Positions 1 to 8,400 of a stretch of 63,949 nucleotides of DNA are shown here, piece by piece. A model generated the notes under the pieces. It made no database searches, had not been told where the DNA came from, and saw only the letters and a list, made by a program, of their open reading frames with translations. Where the stretch lies: contig NZ_JACDOB010000007.1 of the NCBI RefSeq assembly GCF_017656375.1, positions 1 to 63,949 of the forward strand. Direction: 5' to 3'. How positions within the stretch are numbered: the first letter of the stretch is position 1; every line of letters starts with the position of its first letter. A program made the position numbers and the translations under genes. Origin of the DNA: Thermovirga sp. Lineage in GTDB: Bacteria; Synergistota; Synergistia; Synergistales; Thermovirgaceae.

Positions 1-178
1 TCCAAAGCATCCAATTGCCCCCTTCTGCCTTTCTGTATTTTAGTTCTATTTCTTTGTATTTTAATATAATAACACATCACTAAACAATCTCGTCAACAAG
101 ACATACATTCATAATCCTTGAAGGCTCTTGCAAAGATCAAGGTAGGAGAAATACATAAACACCTACAGAGTTGTTCCA
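1..178. other. AT-rich stretch, no gene recognised
   Basis: This AT-rich stretch lies downstream of the ort genes, which are read leftward. In the minus direction a 28-codon frame begins at an ATG at 178 behind a GAGGAGGTG Shine-Dalgarno-like sequence (starting near 189). It ends at a TGA near 92 and resembles nothing I know. No clear terminator or RNA is seen. Confidence 0.3.
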
Positions 179-220
179 TCACCTCCTCGCTCCCCAATCT
201 CGCTCTTCCTTAGAAGGCAT
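179..220 (-). pseudogene. 13-codon reading frame, possible remnant of an oraS-like gene
   Basis: An ATG at 220 follows the ortB stop by 6 bases and has a good ribosome site (AGGGTGA, 6 bases upstream). It encodes MPSKEERDWGARR and then stops at TGA (179-181). In ornithine-fermenting Clostridia, ortB is commonly followed by oraS, the small subunit of D-ornithine 4,5-aminomutase, whose N-terminus I recall as a similar charged segment with an ERR motif. The position, ribosome site and peptide suggest that oraS once began here and was lost. The match is only a few residues, so it may be chance. Reading the TGA as selenocysteine does not help, because the frame ends again soon after. Confidence 0.2.
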
Positions 221-226
221 TCTGCT

Positions 227-1648
227 TCACCCTACCCTCACGCCGTTTTTCTCAAGGAGCTTTAAAACTTTCTCTTTTTCCAATCTCGAATCCTCTGCCA
301 AAAACTCCACGTCAACTTCAGACAGCTTCTTTTCTTCACCCAAGCTAGAGCAGGCATGTTTTATGTAAGATTCCCTAAGTTTTTCTAGAGACACCTCAGA
401 GCAAACTATTTGTTCTGGGCGCTCTGGTATTATTATGTTTTTGCCTGGCAGTTCATCTTTTGGATTGCCTCTTTTAATCTCTACGCCCATCATCTTCGCA
501 AAGTTCAGTTGGGCATAAGGATGCTTTCCAGCTCCGGTGTACTCTGTTTCATTGACAACCACGATATTGTCCTCAGGCAACGAACGAGCAAGGGAAAAAG
601 CTGCCGTAAGGGACGTGTTGCCGGCAGGGCCTCTCTCTAAACCTTCCAGCTGGGCAAGAGCTTCGGTAATGTAAAAAACAGACCCTTGAGTTACAGTCAC
701 ATAACCATCAAGATACCTGAGCACTCGGGCCGCATTGCGAGGCACATCGGAGCGATCAGGCCAAACTGCAAAAGGAATTCCAAATCCTGTATGCCCTGTG
801 GTAAAAGACTTTCTGTTGAAATCCCTGTCGGATGCCATGTGCAGCCCCTGGAGATTCACACTTGCCCCTATTATCTTGGTATTAGGGCTTTTTGCCTTCA
901 GAACACCTCTAGCAGTCCCGGTAGTTATACCTCCTCCGGCATGAGTACTAACTATGTAATCTGGATCCTTGCCGACAAGCTCTCGAACCTGCTCCACTAT
1001 CTCCGTGCCTAATGTCTCTATACCGGCAATGGAAAAAGGAGTATACAAGGAAGCATTAAAATAGCCTGTGTCTTCCAACACCAAGAGGAACATATAAAAT
1101 AGCTCTGGCCCTACTGAAAGCTGCAAAACCTCTGCGCCGTAAGCTTCACACGCCCTTCCCTTTTCAGCTATCTCCGGCTGCTCAAAGCCTTTGCTGTCAA
1201 ACATTTCCTGGACGATTATGCACCCCAGGTTGCTCCTGGCAGCCTGACTGGCCACAGCTGCCCCATAATTGCCGCTCGTAGCAGCCACCACACCTGGATA
1301 TCCTTTTCTTTTCGCATGAAACACTGAAAGGGAAGCCCTTCGGTCTTTAAAGGACCTTGCAGGGTTGTTTGCCTCGTCTTTTACGAAAATTCTGGCTCCA
1401 TAACCAGGCTCTGAAAGCCTTCTCACCAAGGCAGTAAGGTTTTTAAGCTCTATAAGTGGGGTGTTGCCAACATTGGCTTCTTTTTGGATTTTCTTCACTT
1501 CTTGGATGGAATAGCCTGTTTCTTCCATCATTTTTTCATAGTCAAAAGCAAGGCGGCCAAGACTGTACTTGCTGTAGTCGATACCTACAGATGCCCTCAT
1601 TATCTCTGCCCGTCTATCCATGACGCTTTTATAGTCTCTAGGCTTCAT
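227..1648 (-). CDS. ortB: 2-amino-4-oxopentanoate thiolase, beta subunit (OrtB)
   Basis: This is the PLP-binding subunit of the thiolase that cleaves 2-amino-4-oxopentanoate with CoA to D-alanine and acetyl-CoA in the oxidative arm of ornithine fermentation. The 473-residue protein is a fold-type-II PLP enzyme. The PLP lysine sits in the NPARSFKDRRAS motif near residue 100, followed by an ATSGNYGAA loop that holds the cofactor phosphate. The ATG at 1648 is chosen because AAAGGGGG lies about 10 bases upstream; a TTG at 1657 would sit directly on that site. It overlaps ortA by 11 bases, so the two are translationally coupled. The usual partners (ornithine racemase, aminomutase, 2,4-diaminopentanoate dehydrogenase) are not in the window. 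Confidence 0.9.
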   Translation of the reverse strand: MKPRDYKSVMDRRAEIMRASVGIDYSKYSLGRLAFDYEKMMEETGYSIQEVKKIQKEANVGNTPLIELKNLTALVRRLSEPGYGARIFVKDEANNPARSFKDRRASLSVFHAKRKGYPGVVAATSGNYGAAVASQAARSNLGCIIVQEMFDSKGFEQPEIAEKGRACEAYGAEVLQLSVGPELFYMFLLVLEDTGYFNASLYTPFSIAGIETLGTEIVEQVRELVGKDPDYIVSTHAGGGITTGTARGVLKAKSPNTKIIGASVNLQGLHMASDRDFNRKSFTTGHTGFGIPFAVWPDRSDVPRNAARVLRYLDGYVTVTQGSVFYITEALAQLEGLERGPAGNTSLTAAFSLARSLPEDNIVVVNETEYTGAGKHPYAQLNFAKMMGVEIKRGNPKDELPGKNIIIPERPEQIVCSEVSLEKLRESYIKHACSSLGEEKKLSEVDVEFLAEDSRLEKEKVLKLLEKNGVRVG

Positions 1649-1958
1649 CTTGGCCAACCCCCTTTAGAATGCGCCTGAGCTCTTCTCCAACACCCCTCAG
1701 CTCCGCCGGTGGGGGACCATAGCTTATGTCATATGATGGGTTAACTGCCACAAGTGTTCCTTCCAGAACTCTGCCCACGGCAGTTCGTATAGTTACCAAC
1801 TCCCCCAAAGAAGCTTCCTGGTTCAACAATATTCCTTTTACCTTCATTTCAAGAGGAACTTGAGCTGTATCTTCTGGCACCTGCGGGGCTCTTTGCCCTG
1901 CGGGAAGGACAATCTGGTGAATTTGAACCCAGTCGCCTTTTCTGGCCTTATCTGACAT
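1638..1958 (-). CDS. ortA: 2-amino-4-oxopentanoate thiolase, alpha subunit (OrtA)
   Basis: This is the small subunit (106 residues) of the OrtAB thiolase. It starts at ATG 1958 behind GGAGGTGTGA. The frame is open upstream to 2024, but that extension has no ribosome site and is hydrophobic, unlike the family. The sequence begins MSDKARKGDWVQIHQIVLPA, characteristic of OrtA, and contains the conserved segment around RTAVGRVLEGTLVAVNP. OrtA is too small to bind PLP and completes the active site with OrtB. It is the first gene of the ortAB transcript, behind a candidate promoter with a perfect TTGACA box. Confidence 0.9.
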   Translation of the reverse strand: MSDKARKGDWVQIHQIVLPAGQRAPQVPEDTAQVPLEMKVKGILLNQEASLGELVTIRTAVGRVLEGTLVAVNPSYDISYGPPPAELRGVGEELRRILKGVGQDEA

Positions 1959-2062
1959 ATTCACACCTCCAAAATTTCGAAATAAGCCACAAACAAAGTT
2001 AAGGAAATGTTTTTTATTTAACAAAGCAAAGAGACAAACACAAACGCCCCGTTTGTTTGTAT

Positions 2063-2091
2063 AATATGCAATATCACAGACCCTATGTCAA
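2063..2091 (-). promoter_or_regulatory. Candidate promoter for ortAB
   Basis: On the minus strand a perfect TTGACA -35 (2086-2091) is followed after 17 bases by CATATT (2063-2068); TATTAT at 19-base spacing is an alternative -10. It lies about 105 bases upstream of the ortA start. An imperfect inverted repeat (ACAAAC and GTTTGT arms, about 2034-2060) follows immediately downstream and could be an operator. Confidence 0.45.
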
Positions 2092-2137
2092 AGGTTTAAA
2101 CTAAATTATACTGTATACGAAAAGGGGGTGCCGTACC

Positions 2138-3187
2138 ATGTTTCGCATAATGGCGGCAAAAAAGGTGAATCTAGCTAACCTCCCAACCTCTCTACATCCT
2201 CTACCAAAGGTCTCATCCTGGTTGGAAGGTCCGGAAATTTGGGTTAAGAGGGATGATCTTACAGGTTGTGCTCTTTCTGGCAACAAGGTCAGAAAGCTGG
2301 AATATGTAATCTATGACGCTATAAAAAAGAAATCAGATGTCCTCATAACGTGCGGAGGAATTCAATCCAACCATGCAAGGGCTACGGCCGTTGCAGCCGC
2401 GAAAGTAGGCCTTAAATGCCATCTCGTCCTTTCAGGACAGCTGGAGGATGTGCCTGATGGTAACACATTCCTTGATTTTCTCTTCGGTGCCAAAGTAACG
2501 TTCCTGGAAGGCGCAAATCTTTCTGAAATGGACCAAGCCATGGAAGACGTTGCACAAACGTATATAAAAGAAGGCAAAAAACCTTATGTAATACCTCTCG
2601 GAGCATCTAGCCCCCTAGGCGCTTTAGGCTACATAGGAGCGGCAACCGAAATAACGATGCAAGCAGGCGAGCTAAGAGAAAAATTTGACTACGTAGTTGT
2701 GCCCTGCGGCTCTGCAGGCACCCTTGCCGGACTGGCAATTGGCTTCTCCTACCTGAACCCCCAGACTGAAATTTGGGGAATAAGTGTAAGCTTCAAAGAA
2801 AACTGGATAAGGGAAAAGGTCACATCCCTTGCCCAAGAAACAAAAGAGCAATTTCTGCCGGAACTTGCCACACCAATTACCAACTTCCGAGTTTTAGACA
2901 ACTACATAGGTGAAGGATACGGCGAAACCACCCCAGAACAACTCAAGATGATACAGCAAATAGCTTCTCTGGAGGGTTTGGTATTGGACCCTGTATATAC
3001 GGGCAAAGCATTCTGGGGACTAAAGGAAGAGATCCGAAAAGGTACTCTAAAAAAAGGCCAGAAAGTCCTTTTCGTCCACACAGGAGGCATCTTCGGCCTC
3101 TTTGCAAACCATTATCGAAAAATGTTGGCGCGTAACATTTTTGATTTGAAAATTCAAAACTACATACACCTTGACAAAAATGACTGA
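2138..3187 (+). CDS. D-cysteine desulfhydrase / ACC deaminase family PLP enzyme
   Basis: A fold-type-II PLP enzyme of 349 residues. The N-terminal segment RDDLTGCALSGNKVRKLEY carries the PLP lysine (in SGNKVRK), and TCGGIQSNHARATA follows near residue 75, both hallmarks of the DcyD/ACC deaminase family. VPCGSAGTLAGL near 190 is the glycine-rich phosphate loop. Members release ammonia and a 2-oxo acid from D-cysteine, 1-aminocyclopropane-1-carboxylate or other D-amino acids; the substrate cannot be read from the sequence. ATG 2138 has AAGGGGGTG upstream. It is divergent from ortAB and is followed by an aminotransferase on the same strand, which suggests D-amino-acid catabolism (OrtAB yields D-alanine). 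Confidence 0.8.
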   Translation: MFRIMAAKKVNLANLPTSLHPLPKVSSWLEGPEIWVKRDDLTGCALSGNKVRKLEYVIYDAIKKKSDVLITCGGIQSNHARATAVAAAKVGLKCHLVLSGQLEDVPDGNTFLDFLFGAKVTFLEGANLSEMDQAMEDVAQTYIKEGKKPYVIPLGASSPLGALGYIGAATEITMQAGELREKFDYVVVPCGSAGTLAGLAIGFSYLNPQTEIWGISVSFKENWIREKVTSLAQETKEQFLPELATPITNFRVLDNYIGEGYGETTPEQLKMIQQIASLEGLVLDPVYTGKAFWGLKEEIRKGTLKKGQKVLFVHTGGIFGLFANHYRKMLARNIFDLKIQNYIHLDKND

Positions 3188-3262
3188 AGTAAATAGACTT
3201 CTCTTCAATATATAGGGCAATAGATAATAATGTATGGTATTTTAATTGTGGGGGGCTAAAGC

Positions 3263-4654
3263 ATGGACTGGAAGGAATTGAGAAAATTTGCTAGGAAAAA
3301 CATAGAGAAATCGTGTCAGATAATTGAAAAAGATGAAAAGCTTCTCCCGGAAGCTGTGGCTATAAAGTACTTCCCCACTGTTGTAGAGAAGGCAAAAGGT
3401 GCAGAAATTTGGGATGTTGACGGTAATCGTTTTATAGATTTTTTATCCAGCGCCGCTGTATATAACGTTGGACACAGCCACCCAGCCGTAGTGGAAGCCG
3501 TAAAAAAACACGTCGAAAAGATCCAAAATTATACCATCGTATATTTTTACAACGAGGAACCAGTGAAACTGGCGGAGCTTCTAACCCAATCTACTCCCGG
3601 AAGCTTTCCTAAAAAAGTCGCTTACGGCTTTTCTGGCTCAGACAGTGTAGATTCTGCCATAAAGGCTGCCAGGGCTTTCACAGGGAAAAAATATATAATA
3701 AGCTTCAAACATTCCTATCACGGCATGACCTATGGCTCTTTGTCGGCCACAGGAATAATAGACCAAGACTCAAAGAAGATTATTTGTCCAGATGAGCACA
3801 TCGCCTTTGCAGAGTATCCTGACCCATATCGCAACAGTTGGGACATAGATGGCTATACCGAACCAGAGCTTCTTTCCAGAAAAGCCCTATTGCAAATAGA
3901 AAAGATGATAGACGACCTCAACGGCGACGTTGCAGGTGTAATTATTGAGCCAGCGCAGGGCGACGGGGGAATGATATTCCCACCTGTAGAGTTCATGAAA
4001 GGCCTTAGGACTTTGACTGAAGAAAAGAACATAGTTTTCATTGACGAGGAAGTACAAACCGGCATGGGCCGCAGCGGCAAGATGTGGGCGATAGAACATT
4101 ATGGTATAGCCCCCGATATAATTGTATCAGCAAAGGCATTAGGTGGAGGCATGCCCCTGGGAGCCGTAATAGGGCGGGCTGAAATAATGGACTCTGTTCC
4201 TGTGCCATTTTTCGCCTACACTCATTCGGGACATAGCGTAAACTGTGCAGCAAGTATAGCCGTAATGGAAATTATAAGAAAAGAAAATCTCCTGAAACAA
4301 GCGGAAGAAAAAGGGCTTTCCCTTAAAAAATGGTTCCAAGAAAAAACATCCCAGTATCCATTCATAGGCGACGTTAGAGGGAAAGGCCTTCTTATGGGCG
4401 TAGAGATAGTAACCGACAAAATAACCAAAACTCCAGATAAATCCATGGCCCTAAAGATATCCTGGGCAGCATGGGAGCGAGGCTTGATACTGATAACTTT
4501 CGGCAAGAATGGAAATGTCCTACGAGTAGCTCCCCCTCTCAACATCCCTGACGAGCTGCTGAAGGAAGCTCTCGAGATAATAGATGCTTCCTTTAAGGAT
4601 GCGGCAGAAGGTAGGGTTCCCGACGAGATACTGCCGTGCCTGAAAGGATGGTAA
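3263..4654 (+). CDS. Class III (omega-type) aminotransferase or epimerase
   Basis: A fold-type-I PLP enzyme of 463 residues with the class III layout: [22 protein letters not shown] at the N-terminus, [14 protein letters not shown] near 125, the aspartate of [14 protein letters not shown] near 255, and the PLP lysine in [17 protein letters not shown] near 290. Relatives include 4-aminobutyrate and ornithine aminotransferases, dialkylglycine decarboxylase and isoleucine 2-epimerase; I cannot choose between them. ATG 3263 has GGGGG upstream. The gene lies 75 bases downstream of the D-cysteine desulfhydrase-like gene and ends in a strong terminator, so the two may form one transcript for amino-acid breakdown. 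Confidence 0.85.
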   Translation: MDWKELRKFARKNIEKSCQIIEKDEKLLPEAVAIKYFPTVVEKAKGAEIWDVDGNRFIDFLSSAAVYNVGHSHPAVVEAVKKHVEKIQNYTIVYFYNEEPVKLAELLTQSTPGSFPKKVAYGFSGSDSVDSAIKAARAFTGKKYIISFKHSYHGMTYGSLSATGIIDQDSKKIICPDEHIAFAEYPDPYRNSWDIDGYTEPELLSRKALLQIEKMIDDLNGDVAGVIIEPAQGDGGMIFPPVEFMKGLRTLTEEKNIVFIDEEVQTGMGRSGKMWAIEHYGIAPDIIVSAKALGGGMPLGAVIGRAEIMDSVPVPFFAYTHSGHSVNCAASIAVMEIIRKENLLKQAEEKGLSLKKWFQEKTSQYPFIGDVRGKGLLMGVEIVTDKITKTPDKSMALKISWAAWERGLILITFGKNGNVLRVAPPLNIPDELLKEALEIIDASFKDAAEGRVPDEILPCLKGW

Positions 4655-4687
4655 ATCCTCACTTCCACACTTCTCTTCTCTGCCTGC

Positions 4688-4717
4688 GGTCCCGGTTACC
4701 CCACCGGGACCTTTTTT
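4688..4717 (+). terminator. Rho-independent terminator
   Basis: A perfect 9-base stem (GGTCCCGGT 4688-4696, ACCGGGACC 4703-4711) with a 6-base loop is followed by TTTTTT (4712-4717). It closes the plus-strand aminotransferase transcript. No T run follows on the minus side, so it should not terminate the leftward buk transcript. Confidence 0.9.
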
Positions 4718-4724
4718 ATCAAGG

Positions 4725-5345
4725 TCAAGCCCCGCTCAAATTTAAAAGCCTCCTATATACGAACGTAACCGCCAGAAACGTAACAGGCACCGTAACTACT
4801 ACCCCTATCCCGAAAAGAAACGCCCCACCCAAATTGGCCAAAATCACAAGAACATCCAACATAAAAAGCTCCCAACGGTTTCCTCTCGTAAGGGAAGCGC
4901 TCTCTTTCAAAGCTTCAATGGGACCTACAGCCCTATCCAAGACAAGATAAGGGGCAAATTGGAAAACCACTCCAAGGTAAAGCCCAGGCACAACAAAGAC
5001 CATAAGCCCTAACCCCAGCATCAAACCATACAAGGTGGTTACCACAAAATAAGGCACAAACCTTTTAAACAAGCCGCTGAAGGCCAACAATGATGCCTTA
5101 CCATAGTCAAAAATATAAAGGCAAGCACTTAACACGGCCATGGCGGTCAGTATTCTCCATAAGGATGAGGCCAGCTTCACCACGTTCCACAGGAAACTAG
5201 CCTCTTCCCATCTCTTTGAAGCTGCCTCCAGTAAAAGCAAAGGGAAAAGAGAAATAGCAAAAAGTGCAGTAAAGAAAAAGAAATTCCTCACAAAGGCTTC
5301 CCAGCCGTAGGAAAAAGCATCTTTTATGGCGATCTTACCACTCAT
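4725..5345 (-). CDS. Integral membrane protein, DUF975/glycerophosphodiester-phosphodiesterase membrane-domain-like
   Basis: A 206-residue hydrophobic protein with about five or six membrane segments. The central stretch VVPGLYLGVVFQFAPYLVLD followed by EALKESASLTRGNRWELF is typical of a widespread, poorly characterised family of multi-pass membrane proteins. Its start codon overlaps the butyrate kinase stop by one base, so it is the last gene of the buk-ptb operon. Function unknown; the operon position is the only hint. Confidence 0.75.
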   Translation of the reverse strand: MSGKIAIKDAFSYGWEAFVRNFFFFTALFAISLFPLLLLEAASKRWEEASFLWNVVKLASSLWRILTAMAVLSACLYIFDYGKASLLAFSGLFKRFVPYFVVTTLYGLMLGLGLMVFVVPGLYLGVVFQFAPYLVLDRAVGPIEALKESASLTRGNRWELFMLDVLVILANLGGAFLFGIGVVVTVPVTFLAVTFVYRRLLNLSGA

Positions 5346-6424
5346 CAGCCAGTATATTCCTTCGCTACCTCTTCTCCTTTAAGAACTCGCAATGCTCCTT
5401 CCGCTAGAGCTTGCATCTCATCCTCACCTGGATACACCTTAACAGGAGCTATGAAGGAAACCCTCTCTGTAATTTCTCCAGTAAAACGCTTACTGTAAGC
5501 AAGCCCTCCAGTTAAAACCACAAGGTCAACCCTGCCACTTAAGGCCGCAGCGCGGGAAGCAATCTCCTTTGCCACCTGATAGGCCATGGCTTTAAAAATA
5601 AGTTCGGCATGTTTGTCACCTTCGTCAATGCGCCTTTCTACTTCTCTTAAGTCATTGGTTTTAAGGTGCGCCACAAGGCCACCTTTGCCTGTCAGTTTCC
5701 TCAGCAGCTCGGCCATCTCCACCTTACCGCTGAAAGCATACTTAACCAGCTCGCCCGCTGGAAGGGAGCCAGCTCTCTCCGGGGAAAAAGGGCCCTCCCC
5801 ATCAAGGGCGTTATTTACGTCTATGACTCTACCCTTTTCATGGGCACCAACGGAAATCCCACCGCCCATATGGGCGACCACAAGGTTCACTTCCTCGTAT
5901 TTTTTGCCAAGTTCTGCAGCAGCGCGCCTGGCAACTGCCTTTTGGTTCAATGCATGAAAGATGGATTTGCGGTCAATGCCAGGAAGGCCGGACAGCCTAG
6001 CCTCCTCCATCATCTCGTCCACTACGACAGGGTCAACTATGAATGCCCTTTTGCCTCCAGCTTCTTCCGCTAGATGTTTGGCAAGAGGAGCCCCTAGGTT
6101 GCTAGCATGAGAGCCATACTTGCAAGATCTCAAGTCCTCAATCATCTTCTCGTTGATGTTGTACGTCCCTCCAGGAATAGGGCGTAGCAGGCCACCTCTT
6201 CCCACAAAGGCATCTATGAAAGTTATATCCTCTCCATGCTTTCCAAGGGCCTTTTTGATCTCTTTGAGCCTAAAGGGCTCCTGGGCAGGTATACCGGGGT
6301 AGTGACTCAAGACATCCACGTCATACCGCTGCGTCTCGCTCCATTTCTCCTCTTCGTTCTCGAAAAGGGCAATCTTCGTGCTAGTAGAACCGGGATTTAT
6401 CGCTAAAATTCTAAAAAAGCCCAT
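5345..6424 (-). CDS. buk: Butyrate kinase (second buk of the locus)
   Basis: An acetate-kinase-superfamily (ASKHA) kinase of 359 residues that transfers phosphate from butyryl- or branched acyl-phosphate to ADP. The N-terminal ATPase motif AINPGSTSTKIALF, the internal AHMGGGISVGAH near 185 and the C-terminal VVLTGGLAYSKRF are intact, and the length is normal for Buk. ATG 6424 has GGAGGGATG upstream. It follows ptb by 65 bases. Two pairs lie back to back in this locus (buk-ptb-ptb-buk). With ilvE upstream and ortAB nearby, the likely acids are isobutyrate, isovalerate or 2-methylbutyrate as well as butyrate. Confidence 0.93.
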   Translation of the reverse strand: MGFFRILAINPGSTSTKIALFENEEEKWSETQRYDVDVLSHYPGIPAQEPFRLKEIKKALGKHGEDITFIDAFVGRGGLLRPIPGGTYNINEKMIEDLRSCKYGSHASNLGAPLAKHLAEEAGGKRAFIVDPVVVDEMMEEARLSGLPGIDRKSIFHALNQKAVARRAAAELGKKYEEVNLVVAHMGGGISVGAHEKGRVIDVNNALDGEGPFSPERAGSLPAGELVKYAFSGKVEMAELLRKLTGKGGLVAHLKTNDLREVERRIDEGDKHAELIFKAMAYQVAKEIASRAAALSGRVDLVVLTGGLAYSKRFTGEITERVSFIAPVKVYPGEDEMQALAEGALRVLKGEEVAKEYTG

Positions 6425-6489
6425 ACTCTCATCCCTCCAAGTGAAAAGAAGAGGGCCGGCACAGGCCAGCCCTTATAAGATTTCAACCA

Positions 6490-7410
6490 CTACTTATTCT
6501 GATATACCGAAAGAGCAACCGCTGAAGCGATGGAAAGAAGTTTTGTCTCTGGAGTATCAGACCTGCTGGTCAACACTACCGGAGCCTTTGCACCCAGAAC
6601 AAGCCCAGCAGTCTTATTGTTGCTAAAGTAAACTATTGCCTTCGCCATCATGTTGCCAGCCTCTATATCGGGAACTAGCAGTATGTCCGCTTTGCCTGCA
6701 ACTTCTGAGACAATACCTTTGTGCTTCGCTGATTCCTCGCTTATCGCGTTATCAAGGGCGAAGGGGCCATCCACTATGCAGCCTTTAATCTGCTTGCGGC
6801 GATTCATCTGGGAAAGTGCCGCAGCATCCAGGGTACAAGGCATATCTGGATTTACTACCTCAACTGCAGCTAAAACAGCCACCTTTGGCATTTCTATACC
6901 GAAAGCATGGGCTAGCTGGACAGTATTATTTAAAATGTTGACTTTGGTTGGGAGGTCCGGGTACATGTTGAAAGCCGGATCACAAATGAAAAAGAGCCTG
7001 TCGTAGCCCTCTACTTGGTGAATATATACGTGGGAAAGGGTTCCACCTGTGCGAAGCCCTACTTCCTTGTTCAGTACCCCTCTGAGGAAATTGGCAGTTG
7101 AGATCATACCCTTCATCAAGATGTCTGCCTTGCCAGATGAGACCAATTTTACGGCTTCCAGGCTAATTTCCTTCTGGCCACCTTTTACATCCACTACTTC
7201 ATAGTTGCCCAGGTCAACACCCATAGAATCGGCTACTTCTTTGAGCTTGTCCGCGTTACCCACGAGGAACGCTTCAGCTACACCCTCTTTCCTGGCATTC
7301 TCAACGGCCTCAAGGACCTCAGGATCCTCTGCCAAAGCGACAGAAATTTTCTTAGGACCTACTTCTTTCGCATAAGCAAGAAGCTCTACAAGGGACTTAA
7401 TCTGTTTCAT
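6490..7410 (-). CDS. ptb: Phosphate butyryltransferase (second ptb)
   Basis: Converts acyl-CoA and phosphate to acyl-phosphate, feeding butyrate kinase. The 306-residue protein has the phosphotransacetylase/Ptb fold signatures KADILMKGMISTANFLRGVL (100s), PKVAVLAAVEVVNPDMP (175-190) and DILLVPDIEAGNMM near 245. The last two are almost identical in the adjacent paralogue at 7489-8397, which shows tandem duplication. ATG 7410 has GGAGG 8 bases upstream. The 78-base gap to the preceding ptb contains a TATAAT on the minus strand, so this ptb-buk half may also have its own promoter. Confidence 0.93.
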   Translation of the reverse strand: MKQIKSLVELLAYAKEVGPKKISVALAEDPEVLEAVENARKEGVAEAFLVGNADKLKEVADSMGVDLGNYEVVDVKGGQKEISLEAVKLVSSGKADILMKGMISTANFLRGVLNKEVGLRTGGTLSHVYIHQVEGYDRLFFICDPAFNMYPDLPTKVNILNNTVQLAHAFGIEMPKVAVLAAVEVVNPDMPCTLDAAALSQMNRRKQIKGCIVDGPFALDNAISEESAKHKGIVSEVAGKADILLVPDIEAGNMMAKAIVYFSNNKTAGLVLGAKAPVVLTSRSDTPETKLLSIASAVALSVYQNK

Positions 7411-7488
7411 CTATGGAACCTCCTTGTGAAATATAATTTATTATACGAGACAATATATTATCAAAATACAAATAAATATCTATCACAT

Positions 7489-8397
7489 TTATATCTTGCT
7501 GGCCAAAACAGCCCCTAGTGCTATGGAGCGCAATTTGGTTGCTGCAGAATCGAACCGGCTCGTTAGAACTACAGGAGTTTTTGCCCCTAAAATAACTCCT
7601 GCTCCTACCCCACCAGACATATACATCATCACTTTGCCCATCATGTTACCTGCCTCAATGTCTGGCACTAACAATATATCGGCCTTGCCAGCAACCTCAG
7701 ATACAATACCTTTATGTCTTGCCGATTCTTCACTTATGGCATTATCGAGAGCAAGAGGGCCATCTACTATGCAGTTTTTTATCTGGCCGCGAACGTTCAT
7801 CTGCTTCAAAGCCGCAGCGTCCAAGGTACAAGGCATATCAGGGTTGACTACTTCCACGGCAGCCAGCACTGCAACCTTGGGACACTCGACACCAAGCTTC
7901 CTGTAACATGATACGGCGTTTTCTATGAGTGCCTTTTTCGTGTTTAAATCAGGATACATGGTCATGCCGCCATCTGTTAGAGATACGACTCTGCCTAACT
8001 TGGGAATATAAAAAAGGAAAAGATGGGACAATATAGCTCCCGTTCTGAGTCCCCACTCCTTGTTCAAAACAGCTTTGAGCAACGTAGCAGTCTTTACATT
8101 ACCCTTCATGAGAAGATCCGCTTCTCCCGAAGAGACAGCCTTGACTGCTTTTTCCGCTGCATCCTTCTCACTAGAGCAGGGAACCTTTGCAAAATCGGAC
8201 AAATCAATGCCCAATTCAGCAGCAATGGCACCTATTTTGCCCAAATCACCAAACAAAACAGGCTCAACCACTCCCTCTTTGGCCGCATCCCAAACAGCTT
8301 CAAGCACGTCCACTCCCTGTGCTGCGGCCACCGCCAAGCGCATCTTCCTGCCAGCTTTACTTTCTGAAATCAAAAACTCCAAATCTTTAAAGGACAC
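7489..8397 (-). CDS. ptb: Phosphate butyryltransferase (first ptb)
   Basis: A second Ptb of 302 residues with the same motifs as its neighbour (KADILLVPDIEAGNMMGKV, PKVAVLAAVEVVNPDMP, NCIVDGPLALDNAISEESARHKG) but a divergent N-terminal half. It starts with GTG at 8397, 8 bases after GGAGG, and lies 3 bases from the end of the upstream buk, so the two are coupled. The paralogues share their C-terminal two thirds more than their N-termini. That could reflect different acyl specificity or partial gene conversion. Confidence 0.92.
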   Translation of the reverse strand: MSFKDLEFLISESKAGRKMRLAVAAAQGVDVLEAVWDAAKEGVVEPVLFGDLGKIGAIAAELGIDLSDFAKVPCSSEKDAAEKAVKAVSSGEADLLMKGNVKTATLLKAVLNKEWGLRTGAILSHLFLFYIPKLGRVVSLTDGGMTMYPDLNTKKALIENAVSCYRKLGVECPKVAVLAAVEVVNPDMPCTLDAAALKQMNVRGQIKNCIVDGPLALDNAISEESARHKGIVSEVAGKADILLVPDIEAGNMMGKVMMYMSGGVGAGVILGAKTPVVLTSRFDSAATKLRSIALGAVLASKI

Positions 8398-8400
8398 TTT

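Noticed and set aside
179-181. TGA after MPSKEERDWGARR as a selenocysteine codon
   Set aside because: Reading through gives a frame that stops soon after and resembles no selenoprotein; no downstream selenocysteine-insertion hairpin was seen.
2034-2065. TATAAT at 2060-2065 as a plus-strand promoter for the D-cysteine desulfhydrase-like gene
   Set aside because: No acceptable -35 hexamer is found at 16-18 bases, and the area fits the minus-strand ortAB promoter better.
5586-6073. Open frames opposite the butyrate kinase and other genes
   Set aside because: They are antisense shadows of well-supported genes, lack ribosome sites and have no recognisable protein character.
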